This document shows positions 7,617-17,010 of a DNA stretch of 47,690 nucleotides, piece after piece; the stretch's first letter is position 1; every line of letters begins with the position of its first letter. Origin of the DNA: Massilia brevitalea (GTDB lineage Bacteria; Pseudomonadota; Gammaproteobacteria; Burkholderiales; Burkholderiaceae_D); NCBI RefSeq assembly GCF_030711405.1, contig NZ_JAULSI010000038.1:1-47690 (forward strand). Direction: 5' to 3'. The notes under the pieces were generated by a model. It had not been told where the DNA came from. It saw only the letters and a list, made by a program, of their open reading frames with translations, and ran no database searches. The position numbers were made by a program, and so were the translations under genes.

Positions 7617-10600
7617 TCAATCAAACGCCCACGCATACAGCACATCGAGTGCCGTATTCGTCCCGGTCTGGAACTGCAAGGTCCAGCGCGGGTTGAGTTT
7701 ATAACGCAGGCGCACCAGGCTCGACGCCGTGGTCGCGCCCTGCTCGAAGCTGAGGTAAGCACGCGAGGAAATCCGCTTGCCCACCGTGACCACCGTGTTC
7801 GCCAGGCCCTCGGCGTCGCCGTTGCGGCCCTGGCCCACGCCGAGTTCGTCCACGCCCAGCGAATTGGCCAGCTTCGAGGTGATGCCGCCGGCGCCGCCCT
7901 TGCCGCCCAACAGGGCGCCGGCCGCCGCACTCAGCACATCCTTCTCGTTGCCGCTCGTGCCTTCCATGCCGTGGCCCAGCACCAGCCACGACAGTTTTTC
8001 CGAATCCGGCACCGACGGCGTCGACACCAGCTTCGCCACCGGCGCCTGCGCCGTGCCGGTCACCTGCACGCCGGCTTCGACGTTCGTCTCGCTCAGCTGC
8101 GTGCCTTCCGGCTGCTTGCGCACGGCCAGCACGTCGAGCGAGGGGTTGTCGTAGCGGCCGTTGAAGGTCAGCACGCCGCGGTCGATGGTCAGCTTCTGGC
8201 CATAGGCCGCATACTGGCCACTGGCCACGCGGATGGTGCCGTTCACGCGCGGGTCGCCGTTGCCCACCATGCGCACGCGCGCGCTGCCGGCCAGGTAGGC
8301 ATCGATGCCCAGGCCGCGCAGGTGGAAGTCGTCGCCCAGGTCGGCCGCCAGGTTGATCGTGAGCGGCATTTCCGCTTCCTTCTTCTGCGGCGCGACTGGC
8401 GCGCCGCGGCCCAGCACGATCACGTCTTCGGAAATCGTCGGGCGGCCCTGCGGCGCAAACTCGATCAGCGCGCGGTCGGCCTTGAAGTTGCCGTCCAGGG
8501 CGAAGCGCTGGGCGTTGCGCACCAGGTTGGCTTCGCCGGAAACGACTACCGTGCGGTCCGGGCGCGACAGGGCTTCGAGCTTGTTGGCCACCAGGCGCAG
8601 CTGCATGGCGCCGTCGGTCCCGAAGCGCACCGAACCGTCGGCGGTGGCATTGCCCTGCACGCCTTCCAGGTACAGGCGCTGCAGCACCAGGCGGTCGCCT
8701 TCCAGTTGCGAGCGCAGCTGGCCGTTGCGCAGGCGCACGCCCTGTTCCGGCCAGCGCACGGCGAGGGCGTCGCCGTTCACGGTGCCGTTCAGCGATGGCG
8801 TGCCGATGGTGCCGCCGGCCGTCAGGTTGGCTTTCAGGCTGCCGTCGAGTTCGAGGTCGCGCTGGCCGGCGAGCGGGGCCAGCCAGGCGATCGAGGCCAT
8901 GTCGGCGACCGCCGTCATGCGCAGCGGGCTGTCGGCGTCGACGCGGCCGTTCAGCATTTGCACGGTGCCGTCGACGCGCGCCGAACCGGTACGGGTGCCG
9001 TCGAGCGCCACTTGCGTACGCAGCGAGCTGCCCTGCACGTCGGCACGCAAATCCAGCGTGCGCAGGCCCAGGGCCACCGGCACGTCGGCGCCGACGATCG
9101 CATCGCCGCCTTCGCGGAACACGTGCACGCCGCCGGCCAGGGCAGGGGCGCCGTTACCGTTTGCCACGCGCATGTCGAGCGACCAGTCGGCGCCCAGGGT
9201 CAGGTTCCCCTTCACGTTTTCGCGCAGCGCCGGCGAGAACTGGGCGAGGTAGTTCAGCGGCACGCCGGCCGCCGCACCGCGGCTGTTCCAGCGCGGGCCC
9301 TGCTTGGTGAGCGAGGCGATGTTGATGGTGCCGGTCGGGAGCTTGATCACGGCGCCGTTGAATGCCAGCGACTCGGGCGAAGCCAAACCGGCCACGCCGG
9401 CGCCCGGCGCCACGCCGATCTTCAACGGCACTGGCTGGGCCAGGGTCATCGCATAGCGGCCCTTGTTCTGCAGCGTGGCCAGGGTGCCGTTCCAGGCATT
9501 CCCGCTCCAGCCGCCACGCACTTCGACCAGGGCGTCGAAGTCGTCGCTGCGGCCGGCGGCGCGCAGGGTGTGCGAGGCGCGGGTGCCGTTCGTCTGCAAG
9601 CTGGCGGCGGCGATGCGCGTGTCGCCATTCGCATAGTCCAGTACCTGGATGTCGCTGACCAGCGGGTCGGCGCCGCCACGGCCCGAGCCGAGATTCGCGC
9701 TGGCGCGCAGCGAGCGTACCGTGTGCGTGCCGGCGAACTTCAGGTTCTGGCCTTCCAGCGCGGCAGTCAGGGACGGGGTTTCCATGGTGCCGGTCAGGGT
9801 ACCGTTGCCGCGCAGGGCGCCGCCGAAGTCGGGGCCGAGGGCGGCCAGCTGGCCGGCGTCGATGCGCCAGTCGAGCTGGTCGCGGCCGGCGCCGAAGCTG
9901 CCTTTCGCCGCGATCACGTTCGGGCCGATGTGCAGATCGACGTCGGTGTTCGAGATATGGCGGCGGTCGGCGTTCAGACGCGCATAGCCCCAGAACGGCG
10001 ACTTCGACAGCGTGGAATCTTCCACCTTCAAATCGAGCGCGCCGCGCCAGTCGGCGCCGGAGCGGCCGCTGGCGGCAAAGCTGCCGTTGATGCTGCCCGG
10101 GAGCGGGCTGCCAAAGGCGGCCGGGTTGAAGCGATTCATGCTGCCGTTCGCCTTGACCTCGACGAAGCGCGCGTCTTCGCTACCGGCGAGCCAGGCTTCG
10201 CCGGTCACGCGCAGCTTGCCGTCGTTGGCCTTGCGCTGGGCCGCGACCCAGCCCAGGCCATTCGCATCGACTTCGAAGGTGGTGCGCGGCGCTTGCATGG
10301 TGCCGGTGACGACGCCGCTTGCATTTACTGCGCCATACAAATCGGCGCGCAGGGCGGCCAGCTGGCGGCCATCGAGGCGCCAGCTGAGCTTTTCGCCGGG
10401 GGCGCCAAAGGCGCCTTTCAGGTCGACCTTGTTCTGGCCGAGGGCAATCGTGGCATCCACGCCGCTCACGTGTTTGGCGTCGGCGGCGAGCTTGCCGCGG
10501 CCGGACAGCGGCTGGTCGAACAGGCGGCTCGGGCGCAGGGCGAAATCGGTGTTGACTTTCCATTCGGGCGCCAGCACGCCGGCGGCGTTGATGTCGGCAT

Positions 10601-12062
10601 TCAGGTCGGCTTGCGGATAATCGCCCAGCGCGGCCGGGTTGAAGCGGCTGGCATTCGCCTTGACGTTGAAGGCCTTGTCGTCGGCCAGCTTGGCGTTGCC
10701 GGTGACGGTGATCACGCCCTTGCCGGCCAGCAGGCGTGCTTCCTCGATGTCGACGACGTTGTTTTCCAGCTTGGCGCGCGCGGCCAGGCGCAGGCCGGCA
10801 TCTGACAGGTTCAGGTTCAGCGATTGCACATTGCCGGCATTCGCCACCGCGATGTCGCCGGCGATCTTGGTCGGCTTCATGCTGCCGTGGATCTGCTTCA
10901 AATCGAGGCGGTCGGTGTGCAGGGCGAAGTTGGCGGTGCCCAGGCCCTCTTCGTCTTCACCGCGCTGCACGCTGCCGCTGCCGGTAAAGCTGCCGGCGCC
11001 GCCGAGGTCGATCAGCACGTCGCTGATCTTCATTGCATCCAGGTTGCCGCCCAGTGCACCGCGCATCGCGCGCAGCGGCAGGCGTTGCTGGTCGATGGTG
11101 CCGGTGGCGCCATCATTGACCAGATTGACGCTGCCGGAGATGTTGCGCTTGTCGTCCAGGCTGGCCTTGACGACCAGGTTCAGGTCCGCCGTCGGCAGCT
11201 CGGGATTGAAGAAACCCGGGTCGATGTTCTTCGCATTGAGATCCATGCTGCGCAGCGGGATCTCGGCAAACGGCGACAGGGCGATGCGCGCCTGGCCGCC
11301 GGCACGGCCGGCCGAACCGGAGGCGTCGAGCTGGGTCAGGTTCAGGTCGCCGCCGGCATGCAGTTTCAATTGCGCCGGGGTGGCGCCGCCGGTCGGCGTG
11401 CCGCTCAAGCTGGCGTTCGCGTCGAGCTTGAACGGACGCTGGGCGCCGATGCTGCCGCCCGCTGCCAGTTGGCCCCAGGGCGTCGTGGCCACCGCATCGC
11501 TGAGCTGCCATTTCACTTTATCGCCATGCAGGCGCAGGCGGATGTTCGAGATCTCGGTGTTGCCACCCTTGCTCACGAAGGTCGCTTTCGCCAGGCGCGC
11601 ATCGTCGAGCGCGATCTTGAACGGCGCTTCCAGCGTGGCCGGCATGGTGGTCGGCTCTTCCGACTCGCGCAGGGTTTCCATGCGCAGGTCGGCGGCGTGC
11701 AGTTTGCTGATCTCGATGCCGCGCGACAGCAGCTGGCGTGGCGACCAGTCGATGTCGATGTTGGTGGCGATGACCAGCTGCTCGTCGGTGCGCCAGACCA
11801 GGCGGTCGATGTGCATGGCGCCGTAGATCGAGCCGCGGATGCCGGTCATGGTGAGCTTGCCGTCGGTGGCGCGCGCGGCGCGTTCGGCGATCATCTGCAG
11901 TGTGGTCTCGCGGCCCAGGTACCAGGCGGCGCTGCCGACCAGCACGCCGGTGACGACCAGGCCGATGGCGACGCGGCGCGGCCAGCGCCGTGGTTTCGGC
12001 TGGGGCGCCTGTGGCGGCTGCGCGTGCGCAGACGGAGGGTGGTTGTTGTCGACGCTGTCCAT
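7617..12062 (-). CDS. tamB: TamB, translocation and assembly module inner-membrane subunit
   Basis: 1481 residues, a little longer than the enterobacterial protein. After a proline-rich cytosolic N-terminus comes one transmembrane helix (about 32-48, VAIGLVVTGVLVGSAAWYL). A very long periplasmic region of repeated beta-strands follows, of the AsmA-like/TamB type, and the conserved DUF490/TamB domain occupies roughly the last 350 residues. TamB forms a periplasm-spanning hydrophobic groove that works with TamA in outer-membrane protein insertion and phospholipid transport. Its ATG overlaps the tamA stop (ATGA), so the two are translationally coupled. Confidence 0.93.
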   Translation of the reverse strand: MDSVDNNHPPSAHAQPPQAPQPKPRRWPRRVAIGLVVTGVLVGSAAWYLGRETTLQMIAERAARATDGKLTMTGIRGSIYGAMHIDRLVWRTDEQLVIATNIDIDWSPRQLLSRGIEISKLHAADLRMETLRESEEPTTMPATLEAPFKIALDDARLAKATFVSKGGNTEISNIRLRLHGDKVKWQLSDAVATTPWGQLAAGGSIGAQRPFKLDANASLSGTPTGGATPAQLKLHAGGDLNLTQLDASGSAGRAGGQARIALSPFAEIPLRSMDLNAKNIDPGFFNPELPTADLNLVVKASLDDKRNISGSVNLVNDGATGTIDQQRLPLRAMRGALGGNLDAMKISDVLIDLGGAGSFTGSGSVQRGEDEEGLGTANFALHTDRLDLKQIHGSMKPTKIAGDIAVANAGNVQSLNLNLSDAGLRLAARAKLENNVVDIEEARLLAGKGVITVTGNAKLADDKAFNVKANASRFNPAALGDYPQADLNADINAAGVLAPEWKVNTDFALRPSRLFDQPLSGRGKLAADAKHVSGVDATIALGQNKVDLKGAFGAPGEKLSWRLDGRQLAALRADLYGAVNASGVVTGTMQAPRTTFEVDANGLGWVAAQRKANDGKLRVTGEAWLAGSEDARFVEVKANGSMNRFNPAAFGSPLPGSINGSFAASGRSGADWRGALDLKVEDSTLSKSPFWGYARLNADRRHISNTDVDLHIGPNVIAAKGSFGAGRDQLDWRIDAGQLAALGPDFGGALRGNGTLTGTMETPSLTAALEGQNLKFAGTHTVRSLRASANLGSGRGGADPLVSDIQVLDYANGDTRIAAASLQTNGTRASHTLRAAGRSDDFDALVEVRGGWSGNAWNGTLATLQNKGRYAMTLAQPVPLKIGVAPGAGVAGLASPESLAFNGAVIKLPTGTINIASLTKQGPRWNSRGAAAGVPLNYLAQFSPALRENVKGNLTLGADWSLDMRVANGNGAPALAGGVHVFREGGDAIVGADVPVALGLRTLDLRADVQGSSLRTQVALDGTRTGSARVDGTVQMLNGRVDADSPLRMTAVADMASIAWLAPLAGQRDLELDGSLKANLTAGGTIGTPSLNGTVNGDALAVRWPEQGVRLRNGQLRSQLEGDRLVLQRLYLEGVQGNATADGSVRFGTDGAMQLRLVANKLEALSRPDRTVVVSGEANLVRNAQRFALDGNFKADRALIEFAPQGRPTISEDVIVLGRGAPVAPQKKEAEMPLTINLAADLGDDFHLRGLGIDAYLAGSARVRMVGNGDPRVNGTIRVASGQYAAYGQKLTIDRGVLTFNGRYDNPSLDVLAVRKQPEGTQLSETNVEAGVQVTGTAQAPVAKLVSTPSVPDSEKLSWLVLGHGMEGTSGNEKDVLSAAAGALLGGKGGAGGITSKLANSLGVDELGVGQGRNGDAEGLANTVVTVGKRISSRAYLSFEQGATTASSLVRLRYKLNPRWTLQFQTGTNTALDVLYAWAFD

Positions 12063-14044
12063 CAGAAGGTAAATCCAAGTGAGAAGTGCAGGCGCACCTT
12101 TTTAACGGCGTGCCCATAGGCGACGTCGACGTTGATCGGGCCGACCGGGCTGCGCCAGCGCGCGCCCACGCCGTAGCCCGATTTCGGGTGCAGGTCGCTG
12201 AACTTGTCGCCGGCATTGCCGGCATCGTAGAACACGGCCACGCCCCATGGTGGGCGGAACCAGTACTGGTACTCGGCGCCGGCGGTGAGCAGGTAGCGCC
12301 CGCCGACGATGGCCTCGCCTTCGCGCACGCCCAATTGCTGGTAGCCGTAGCCGCGCACCGACTGGTCGCCGCCGGCACGGAACAGGAAGCTGCTCGGCAC
12401 GCCGTCCTTGTCCTTCGAGAAGACGGCGCCGGCTTCGCCGCGCAGGATCAGGGTGCCGGTTTCGCCGACCGGGCGGTAATACACGCCGCGCGTATAGCCG
12501 CGGATGAATTTTTCGTCGGTCAGCAGCGGCAGCGGCGCCACGCCCACCTGCCAGTTCAGCGCATAGCCGCGCGTCGGCTGCAGCAGGTTGTCGAGCTTGC
12601 GGCGCGTGACGTTGTAGGTGAGCGGGATGCTGCGCGAGTAGGTGGCGTCGAGGCCGGCGACTTCGCGCTTTTCGGCCAGCACTTCCAGGGTCAGGCTGCG
12701 TTCGAGTTCCGGCGTGCCCCAGGCACGGCGCGCGGCCACGCTGGCGGTAGTCGTGATCTCGCCGCGCACGTCCTCGCGCTCGACGCCGCCGCCGACGCTG
12801 TCGTTATAGCCATCGGGCGTGGTCGGCCAATAGAAATCGGCACGCGCGCTCTGGCGCTTCTGTTCGTAGATGATGTCGCTCTTCATGCGCTTGCCGAACA
12901 CGCTCAGGTCGTCGTAGCCGATCTGGGCGCGGCCGCCGGTATCGGTGGAGAAACCGAGGCCGACTTCGACGTTCTTTTGCTTGTTCTCGGTCACGCGCAC
13001 CAGCACCGGCAGCACGGTCGGGCCGGGCGCCGGCGGCTTGACGCCGGTGGCGGCCTGGCCGGGGACGGCGGGGGCGTTCGGGTCGGCAGCCGGGGTGGAG
13101 GCAGATGCGGTGGCGGATGCATCGGCGGGTGCGCCCGGTGCGCCCGCAGTTGCGTTCGCAGCTGGCGCATCGTCGTCATCGTCCTTCATTTCCTGGATCT
13201 CGGCGTTGAGCACGGCGCGCATGTCGGCGCTCACTTCCACGGTCGAGAAGTAGCCGGTCTCCTGCAGGCGCGACTGCAATGCCTGGAGCGCGGTTTCGCT
13301 GTATTCGTCGCCCAGCTTGATCTTGTTCAGGTTGGTGATGATCGTGGATGGATAGCGCTTCAGGCCGCGAATGCGCAGCTCGCCGAAGCGCATTTCCGGG
13401 CCGCTGTCCATGACCACGCGCAGCGAAGCCTTGCGGGTTTCCGGGTCGACCGTGGCGCTGGTTTCCACCAGCTGCGCGCGCGGGAAGCGCGACTGCACGA
13501 CTTCGCGCAGGAGATCGCGCTTGGCGCCTTCCCAGTCGGCCTGGCGGAAGCGGGCGCCGACCGGCAGCGACCAGCGGTTGCGCAGGGCCGCGGCGTCGTA
13601 GGGCGCACCGCCTTGTTCGAAGGGCACGAAGCCTTGCAGTACCAGGTCGATGTCGCTCACCAGCGTCGGCTCGCCGGGTTCGACGATGACGCGCGCCACC
13701 GGGGTGCCGCCGCTGGTATCCAGACCGGCCGACACTTGCGGCGAGTAATAGCCTTCGGTCGCGATCAGGGCCTTGGCTTGCTCGGGGGTGTCGCGCACCA
13801 GGCGCTGCAGTTGTTCGAGGTCGACGCGCGAATTGCCGCGCCAGCGCAACAGGTCGAGGTTATCCTCGAGCAAGTCGTCGAGCTGGCCGGGTGCGTCGAT
13901 GCGCACGTTGTACTTGATGCCCTGGGTATCCTGGGCAGTGGCGGCCTGGGCGCCCAGGACGGCATACACGGACAGCACGATTTGTGCCAAAATCCGCAAT
14001 CGCCGTGGCGCCGCTACGGTCCGCCCGGATGGTGCGAGGACCAT
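12062..14044 (-). CDS. tamA: TamA, Omp85-family outer-membrane assembly protein
   Basis: 660 residues. An N-terminal signal region (hydrophobic about 22-37, ending ATAQ) is followed by POTRA domains (about 45-275) and a C-terminal 16-strand Omp85 barrel ending in ...HFSLGFTF, a typical terminal-Phe beta-signal. GGDQSVRGYGYQQLG matches the conserved barrel L6 region (V-R-G-Y/F motif). A low-complexity Asp/Ala/Pro-rich insert of about 60 residues lies between the last POTRA and the barrel (about 12995-13190), longer than usual in TamA. GGAGAG precedes the ATG. It is coupled to tamB downstream and divergent from queC, with an 86-bp gap that must contain both promoters. Confidence 0.92.
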   Translation of the reverse strand: MVLAPSGRTVAAPRRLRILAQIVLSVYAVLGAQAATAQDTQGIKYNVRIDAPGQLDDLLEDNLDLLRWRGNSRVDLEQLQRLVRDTPEQAKALIATEGYYSPQVSAGLDTSGGTPVARVIVEPGEPTLVSDIDLVLQGFVPFEQGGAPYDAAALRNRWSLPVGARFRQADWEGAKRDLLREVVQSRFPRAQLVETSATVDPETRKASLRVVMDSGPEMRFGELRIRGLKRYPSTIITNLNKIKLGDEYSETALQALQSRLQETGYFSTVEVSADMRAVLNAEIQEMKDDDDDAPAANATAGAPGAPADASATASASTPAADPNAPAVPGQAATGVKPPAPGPTVLPVLVRVTENKQKNVEVGLGFSTDTGGRAQIGYDDLSVFGKRMKSDIIYEQKRQSARADFYWPTTPDGYNDSVGGGVEREDVRGEITTTASVAARRAWGTPELERSLTLEVLAEKREVAGLDATYSRSIPLTYNVTRRKLDNLLQPTRGYALNWQVGVAPLPLLTDEKFIRGYTRGVYYRPVGETGTLILRGEAGAVFSKDKDGVPSSFLFRAGGDQSVRGYGYQQLGVREGEAIVGGRYLLTAGAEYQYWFRPPWGVAVFYDAGNAGDKFSDLHPKSGYGVGARWRSPVGPINVDVAYGHAVKKVRLHFSLGFTF

Positions 14045-14130
14045 GTCTCTCCATTCAGTGTCAATGCTGAGATCATCTTAACGGAATTGCAAAAAAGCTG
14101 GCGAACGATTAACTTCCCTGAATACCACAC

Positions 14131-14850
14131 ATGCTGCCTCCCGATACCGCCCTCGTCCTCTTCAGTGGCGGGCAAGATTCCACCACCTGCCTGGCCTGGG
14201 CCCTGCAACGTTATGAACGCGTCGAGACCATCGGCTTCGACTATGGCCAGCGCCACGCCATCGAACTGGAAGTGCGTCCGAACGTGCTGCAACAGATGCG
14301 TGCGCTCTCGCCGGAATGGGATGCGCGCCTGGGCGAAGACCACATGATCGACCTCGGCTTGATCGGCAAGATTTCCGATACCGCGCTGACGAGCAACGTC
14401 GCCATCGAGATGCAGGCGAATGGCTTGCCGAATACCTTCGTGCCGGGCCGCAACCTGATGTTCATGATGGTGGCGGCCACCGTCGCCTACCGCCGCGGCC
14501 TGAACGTGCTGGTGGGCGGCATGTGCGAGACCGATTTCTCGGGCTATCCGGATTGCCGCGACGACACGATGAAGGCGCTGCAAGTGGTGCTGAACCTGGG
14601 CATGGCCACGCGCACCAAGGTCGAGACGCCGCTGATGTGGATCGACAAGAAGCAGACCTGGGAACTGGCCGAGCAGGCTGGCGGGCAGGCGCTGGTGGAC
14701 CTGGTGCGCTTCGAGACCCATACCTGCTACCTGGGCGAGCGCGGTGCGCGGCATGACTGGGGTTATGGCTGCGGTACTTGCCCGGCCTGCGCGCTGCGGG
14801 CGCGGGGGTATGAGCAATACGCGGCGGAAAAAGCCGCCCGCGGCGGATAA
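14131..14850 (+). CDS. queC: QueC, 7-cyano-7-deazaguanine synthase
   Basis: 239 residues. The ATP-pyrophosphatase P-loop FSGGQDSTT (residues 11-19) is at the N-terminus, and the C-terminal zinc site shows as TCYLGER...GYGCGTCPAC. Other conserved blocks are GFDYGQRH, FVPGRN and GMCETDFSGYPDCR. The enzyme converts 7-carboxy-7-deazaguanine to preQ0 using ATP and ammonia in queuosine synthesis. Length and motifs are standard. The neighbours are unrelated: tamA is divergent and a REP-like repeat pair follows. No other queuosine gene is in the window. Confidence 0.96.
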   Translation: MLPPDTALVLFSGGQDSTTCLAWALQRYERVETIGFDYGQRHAIELEVRPNVLQQMRALSPEWDARLGEDHMIDLGLIGKISDTALTSNVAIEMQANGLPNTFVPGRNLMFMMVAATVAYRRGLNVLVGGMCETDFSGYPDCRDDTMKALQVVLNLGMATRTKVETPLMWIDKKQTWELAEQAGGQALVDLVRFETHTCYLGERGARHDWGYGCGTCPACALRARGYEQYAAEKAARGG

Positions 14851-14860
14851 TGATGTCGTT

Positions 14861-15003
14861 GTAGGGTGGGCACTTGTGCCCACGCGGTACGGCGGTTGAT
14901 ATGTGGTTGCGCATGCAAGTAATCGGTTGGCATACGCATCGCCATGTTTGCAGTAGGCGTTGATCAGCCGGTGAGACAGCGTGGGCACAAGTGCCCACCC
15001 TAC
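14861..15003. repeat. Inverted pair of REP-like palindromes
   Basis: Copy one (14861-14887) reads GTAGGGTGGGCAC, TT, GTGCCCACGCGG. Copy two (14979-15003) is the reverse complement form, GCGTGGGCAC, AA, GTGCCCACCCTAC. Each is itself a palindrome, and together they form an inverted pair about 90 bp apart, a BIME-like arrangement between queC and the convergent gene at 15008-15382. The pair could act as a bidirectional terminator. Confidence 0.8.
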
Positions 15004-15007
15004 CAAA

Positions 15008-15382
15008 TCACACTGGCTGCGCGTGCACAACCCGATTCTTGCGCGACCGGCTCACCAGGTACCACACCAGCACCACTGCCAGCAGCGGCAGCATGAAGGG
15101 CACGATCGCCGCAGCCACCGCCACGCCCGCCACACCCAGCGCCGCCAGCAGCACCACGCCCACCCCGGCAAACACCACCGCCAGCACCACGCCCACCACG
15201 ACCGCCACCACCACGCCGAGGATGGCGCCCCCGGCCCCGAACAGCAGCGCCAGCACAGCGCCGATCGGCCCATCGACCGTGTCGCCATCGATGGTGAACG
15301 AAGCATCGCCAAAGCTGAACAGCAAATCCCAGAGCAGCAGCGCGCACAGGATCAAAACGATGTAGGGGATGATCTTTTTCAT
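15008..15382 (-). CDS. Small multi-pass membrane protein, hypothetical
   Basis: 124 residues, overwhelmingly hydrophobic, with an N-terminal helix (about 3-22), then an acidic periplasmic-looking stretch (DASFTIDGDTVDGP), then three Val/Ala/Gly-rich helices (about 40-60, 62-84, 88-110) and a basic tail SRSRKNR. GAGGAGAA lies 5-8 bases before the ATG, a strong ribosome site. No family recognised. Its 3' end abuts a REP-like element. Confidence 0.7.
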   Translation of the reverse strand: MKKIIPYIVLILCALLLWDLLFSFGDASFTIDGDTVDGPIGAVLALLFGAGGAILGVVVAVVVGVVLAVVFAGVGVVLLAALGVAGVAVAAAIVPFMLPLLAVVLVWYLVSRSRKNRVVHAQPV

Positions 15383-15552
15383 GGTGTTCTCCTCGTGAGG
15401 TCAGGTGGTATGGCTCCACTCTAGGCCCGTGCCCGGCGCGCTGCGAGCGGCCTGCGACAAACGGCATGTTTGACAGGCCGGAGTGCAGCAAAGAACGATA
15501 AACACGCGCAGCCGCTTGACCATTCGTTAACCACTGCTTAAGTCTTTTGACC

Positions 15553-15580
15553 TTGCAATGCGCGGCTCGCCATCTATACT
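15553..15580 (+). promoter_or_regulatory. Likely sigma70 promoter of the proline-rich ORF
   Basis: TTGCAA (15553-15558) and TATACT (15575-15580) are spaced 16 bp, and the ribosome site and start codon follow within 31 bp. It is the best-looking promoter in the window. Confidence 0.5.
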
Positions 15581-15610
15581 GACAGCCTGCTTTTGATGTA
15601 GGAGGGCCTC

Positions 15611-15871
15611 ATGCATCCTCTCAGCACCATGATGAACTCGCCGTACCGCCAGGACTGGGCAGGTGGGGGACCGAAGGGACCGCCATCGGCGCCGCCTACC
15701 ATCCCGCCCATCATCATCAATCCTTTCAATCGCGAAGCGCCGAGGCAGCCGAACATCGACCCGCTGCGCACGCCCTTGCCGCCGCCGGTGCGTCCGCCGC
15801 GCCTGCCGGGCATGCGCATCCGTGCAAAAGTCGCCTCGGCCAAGCGCGATCTGCCGCACTCGCTTGCCTGA
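15611..15871 (+). CDS. Proline-rich small protein, hypothetical
   Basis: 86 residues (MHPLSTMMNSPYRQDW...), rich in Pro and Arg, with runs such as PPTIPPIIINPF and PLPPPVRPPRLP. It has no signal peptide or membrane helix and is probably disordered. A near-perfect Shine-Dalgarno (AGGAGG, 5 bases before the ATG) and a good upstream promoter support expression. It precedes the gene at 15927 by 55 bp and may be co-transcribed with it. Function unknown. Confidence 0.6.
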   Translation: MHPLSTMMNSPYRQDWAGGGPKGPPSAPPTIPPIIINPFNREAPRQPNIDPLRTPLPPPVRPPRLPGMRIRAKVASAKRDLPHSLA

Positions 15872-15926
15872 TTTCCTCTATGATCTTGCTTTGGGCGCGA
15901 GCCCGGCAAGATGGAAGCAGCGAGCA

Positions 15927-16427
15927 ATGAATGACGATGTAAACGACCTGGAAACCGGCGACGACGACGCGCCCGTACAAGAGCCGCGCCTGTGGCAAGG
16001 CAATGGCTGGACCGCAAAGGTCATCAAGAACGAAGACGATGAAGGCTGGGCGGTTGCCATGTACAAGGATGGCGAGCGCGAGCCGGCGCTGGTCGGCCCC
16101 TGGACCATGGGCCGCGACAAGAAAAACCCGAAGCCGCTCGACGTGAATGCCTTTAACACGCTGATCAAGACGGCCTCGGAAGTCATCCGCCGCCACGAGC
16201 AGCACCTGCACGCGATGCTGCACAAAAGCACCGTGGTCTCGACGGAGCAGGGCGAGCTGAAAGTCACGCTCGACATCGTGCCGGACGATGACGACCCGTA
16301 CGCGATGCTGGCCGCCACCGACGAGATGGGCGAGGAAGTGGCCAAGGTGCGCGTGGCCCCGACCTTCAAGCTGACGCCGGCCTCGGCCCTGGCCTGGATC
16401 GAGAACGATTTCCGCGCCCCGCGCTGA
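15927..16427 (+). CDS. Conserved hypothetical acidic protein
   Basis: 166 residues from the ATG at 15927. An earlier ATG at 15911 is out of frame and stops after seven codons. The N-terminus is very acidic (NDDVNDLETGDDD). The body contains WTAKVIKNEDDEGWAVAMYKDGE and GPWTMGRDKKNPKPL, and the C-terminus ends in ALAWIENDFRAPR. It is soluble with no signal peptide. I do not recognise a named family, though the protein looks well ordered and uses typical codons, so it is likely a real lineage-specific gene. Confidence 0.75.
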   Translation: MNDDVNDLETGDDDAPVQEPRLWQGNGWTAKVIKNEDDEGWAVAMYKDGEREPALVGPWTMGRDKKNPKPLDVNAFNTLIKTASEVIRRHEQHLHAMLHKSTVVSTEQGELKVTLDIVPDDDDPYAMLAATDEMGEEVAKVRVAPTFKLTPASALAWIENDFRAPR

Positions 16428-16500
16428 GCCATTCGGCAGCGGCAAAGGCGAATACGGCGCCAGTCCGGGTAATCAGGGTGGCGTCTTGTAGAAAGATCAG

Positions 16501-16965
16501 ATGATTCTGTTCCTGGATTTCGATGGCGTGCTCCATCCCTATCCCCTCGGGCGCGCCGGCAAGCCGCTTTCGGCCTTGCCCCTGCTCTGGCGGATCCTCG
16601 ATGCGGTTCCCGAGCTGTCTGTCGTGATCTCGTCCACGTGGCGCGAAGAATACGCGTTCGCCGAGTTGGCTGAATGGCTGACCGCAGGCGGGGGAGAACG
16701 TTTCGGCGCACGGTTGATCGGCACGACGCCGATCATGGACAGTCCTGACGACTACGTGCCAGGCATACGCCAACGGGAAATCGAGGCCTGGCTGGCGGCA
16801 CACCATGCCACGGACCACCCCTATGTGATCGTGGACGACATGGCGGCCTACTTCGACTTGTCCTGCGAAAATCTTTATCTGGTCGACGCGGCCACGGGAC
16901 TGACGCCAGCCGATGCAGACAGCATCATTGCGCGTTGCCGCGCCCTGAAGCGCAGCACCAGCTGA
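16501..16965 (+). CDS. HAD-superfamily phosphatase-like protein
   Basis: 154 residues. HAD motif I is LDFDGVLH (residues 5-12) with the nucleophile Asp6 and general acid Asp8. Motif II is VVISSTWRE (Ser44/Ser45 region), and a late acidic pair VDDM (about 116-119) fits motif IV. The compact size and the SSTWR motif resemble the HAD domains of the Swiss-Army-knife RNA-repair group (HAD_SAK) and related stand-alone proteins. Substrate unknown. It stands alone downstream of the acidic hypothetical gene. Confidence 0.75.
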   Translation: MILFLDFDGVLHPYPLGRAGKPLSALPLLWRILDAVPELSVVISSTWREEYAFAELAEWLTAGGGERFGARLIGTTPIMDSPDDYVPGIRQREIEAWLAAHHATDHPYVIVDDMAAYFDLSCENLYLVDAATGLTPADADSIIARCRALKRSTS

Positions 16966-17010
16966 CAGCCCCACCGTCCGACCCGGAATCGGCAGTCGGC
17001 GTGCCGCAGG

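Noticed and set aside
7971..10805. A 944-codon plus-strand open frame inside tamB
   Set aside because: It is the antisense shadow of tamB, which has a clear TamB architecture and is coupled to tamA.
14861..15003. CRISPR-like repeats
   Set aside because: Only two copies, in opposite orientation, with identical elements scattered elsewhere in the window; no regular spacer array and no cas gene.
15527..16017. Minus-strand frames over the proline-rich ORF
   Set aside because: Arg/Gly-rich shadows without ribosome sites; the plus strand has a promoter and a strong Shine-Dalgarno site.
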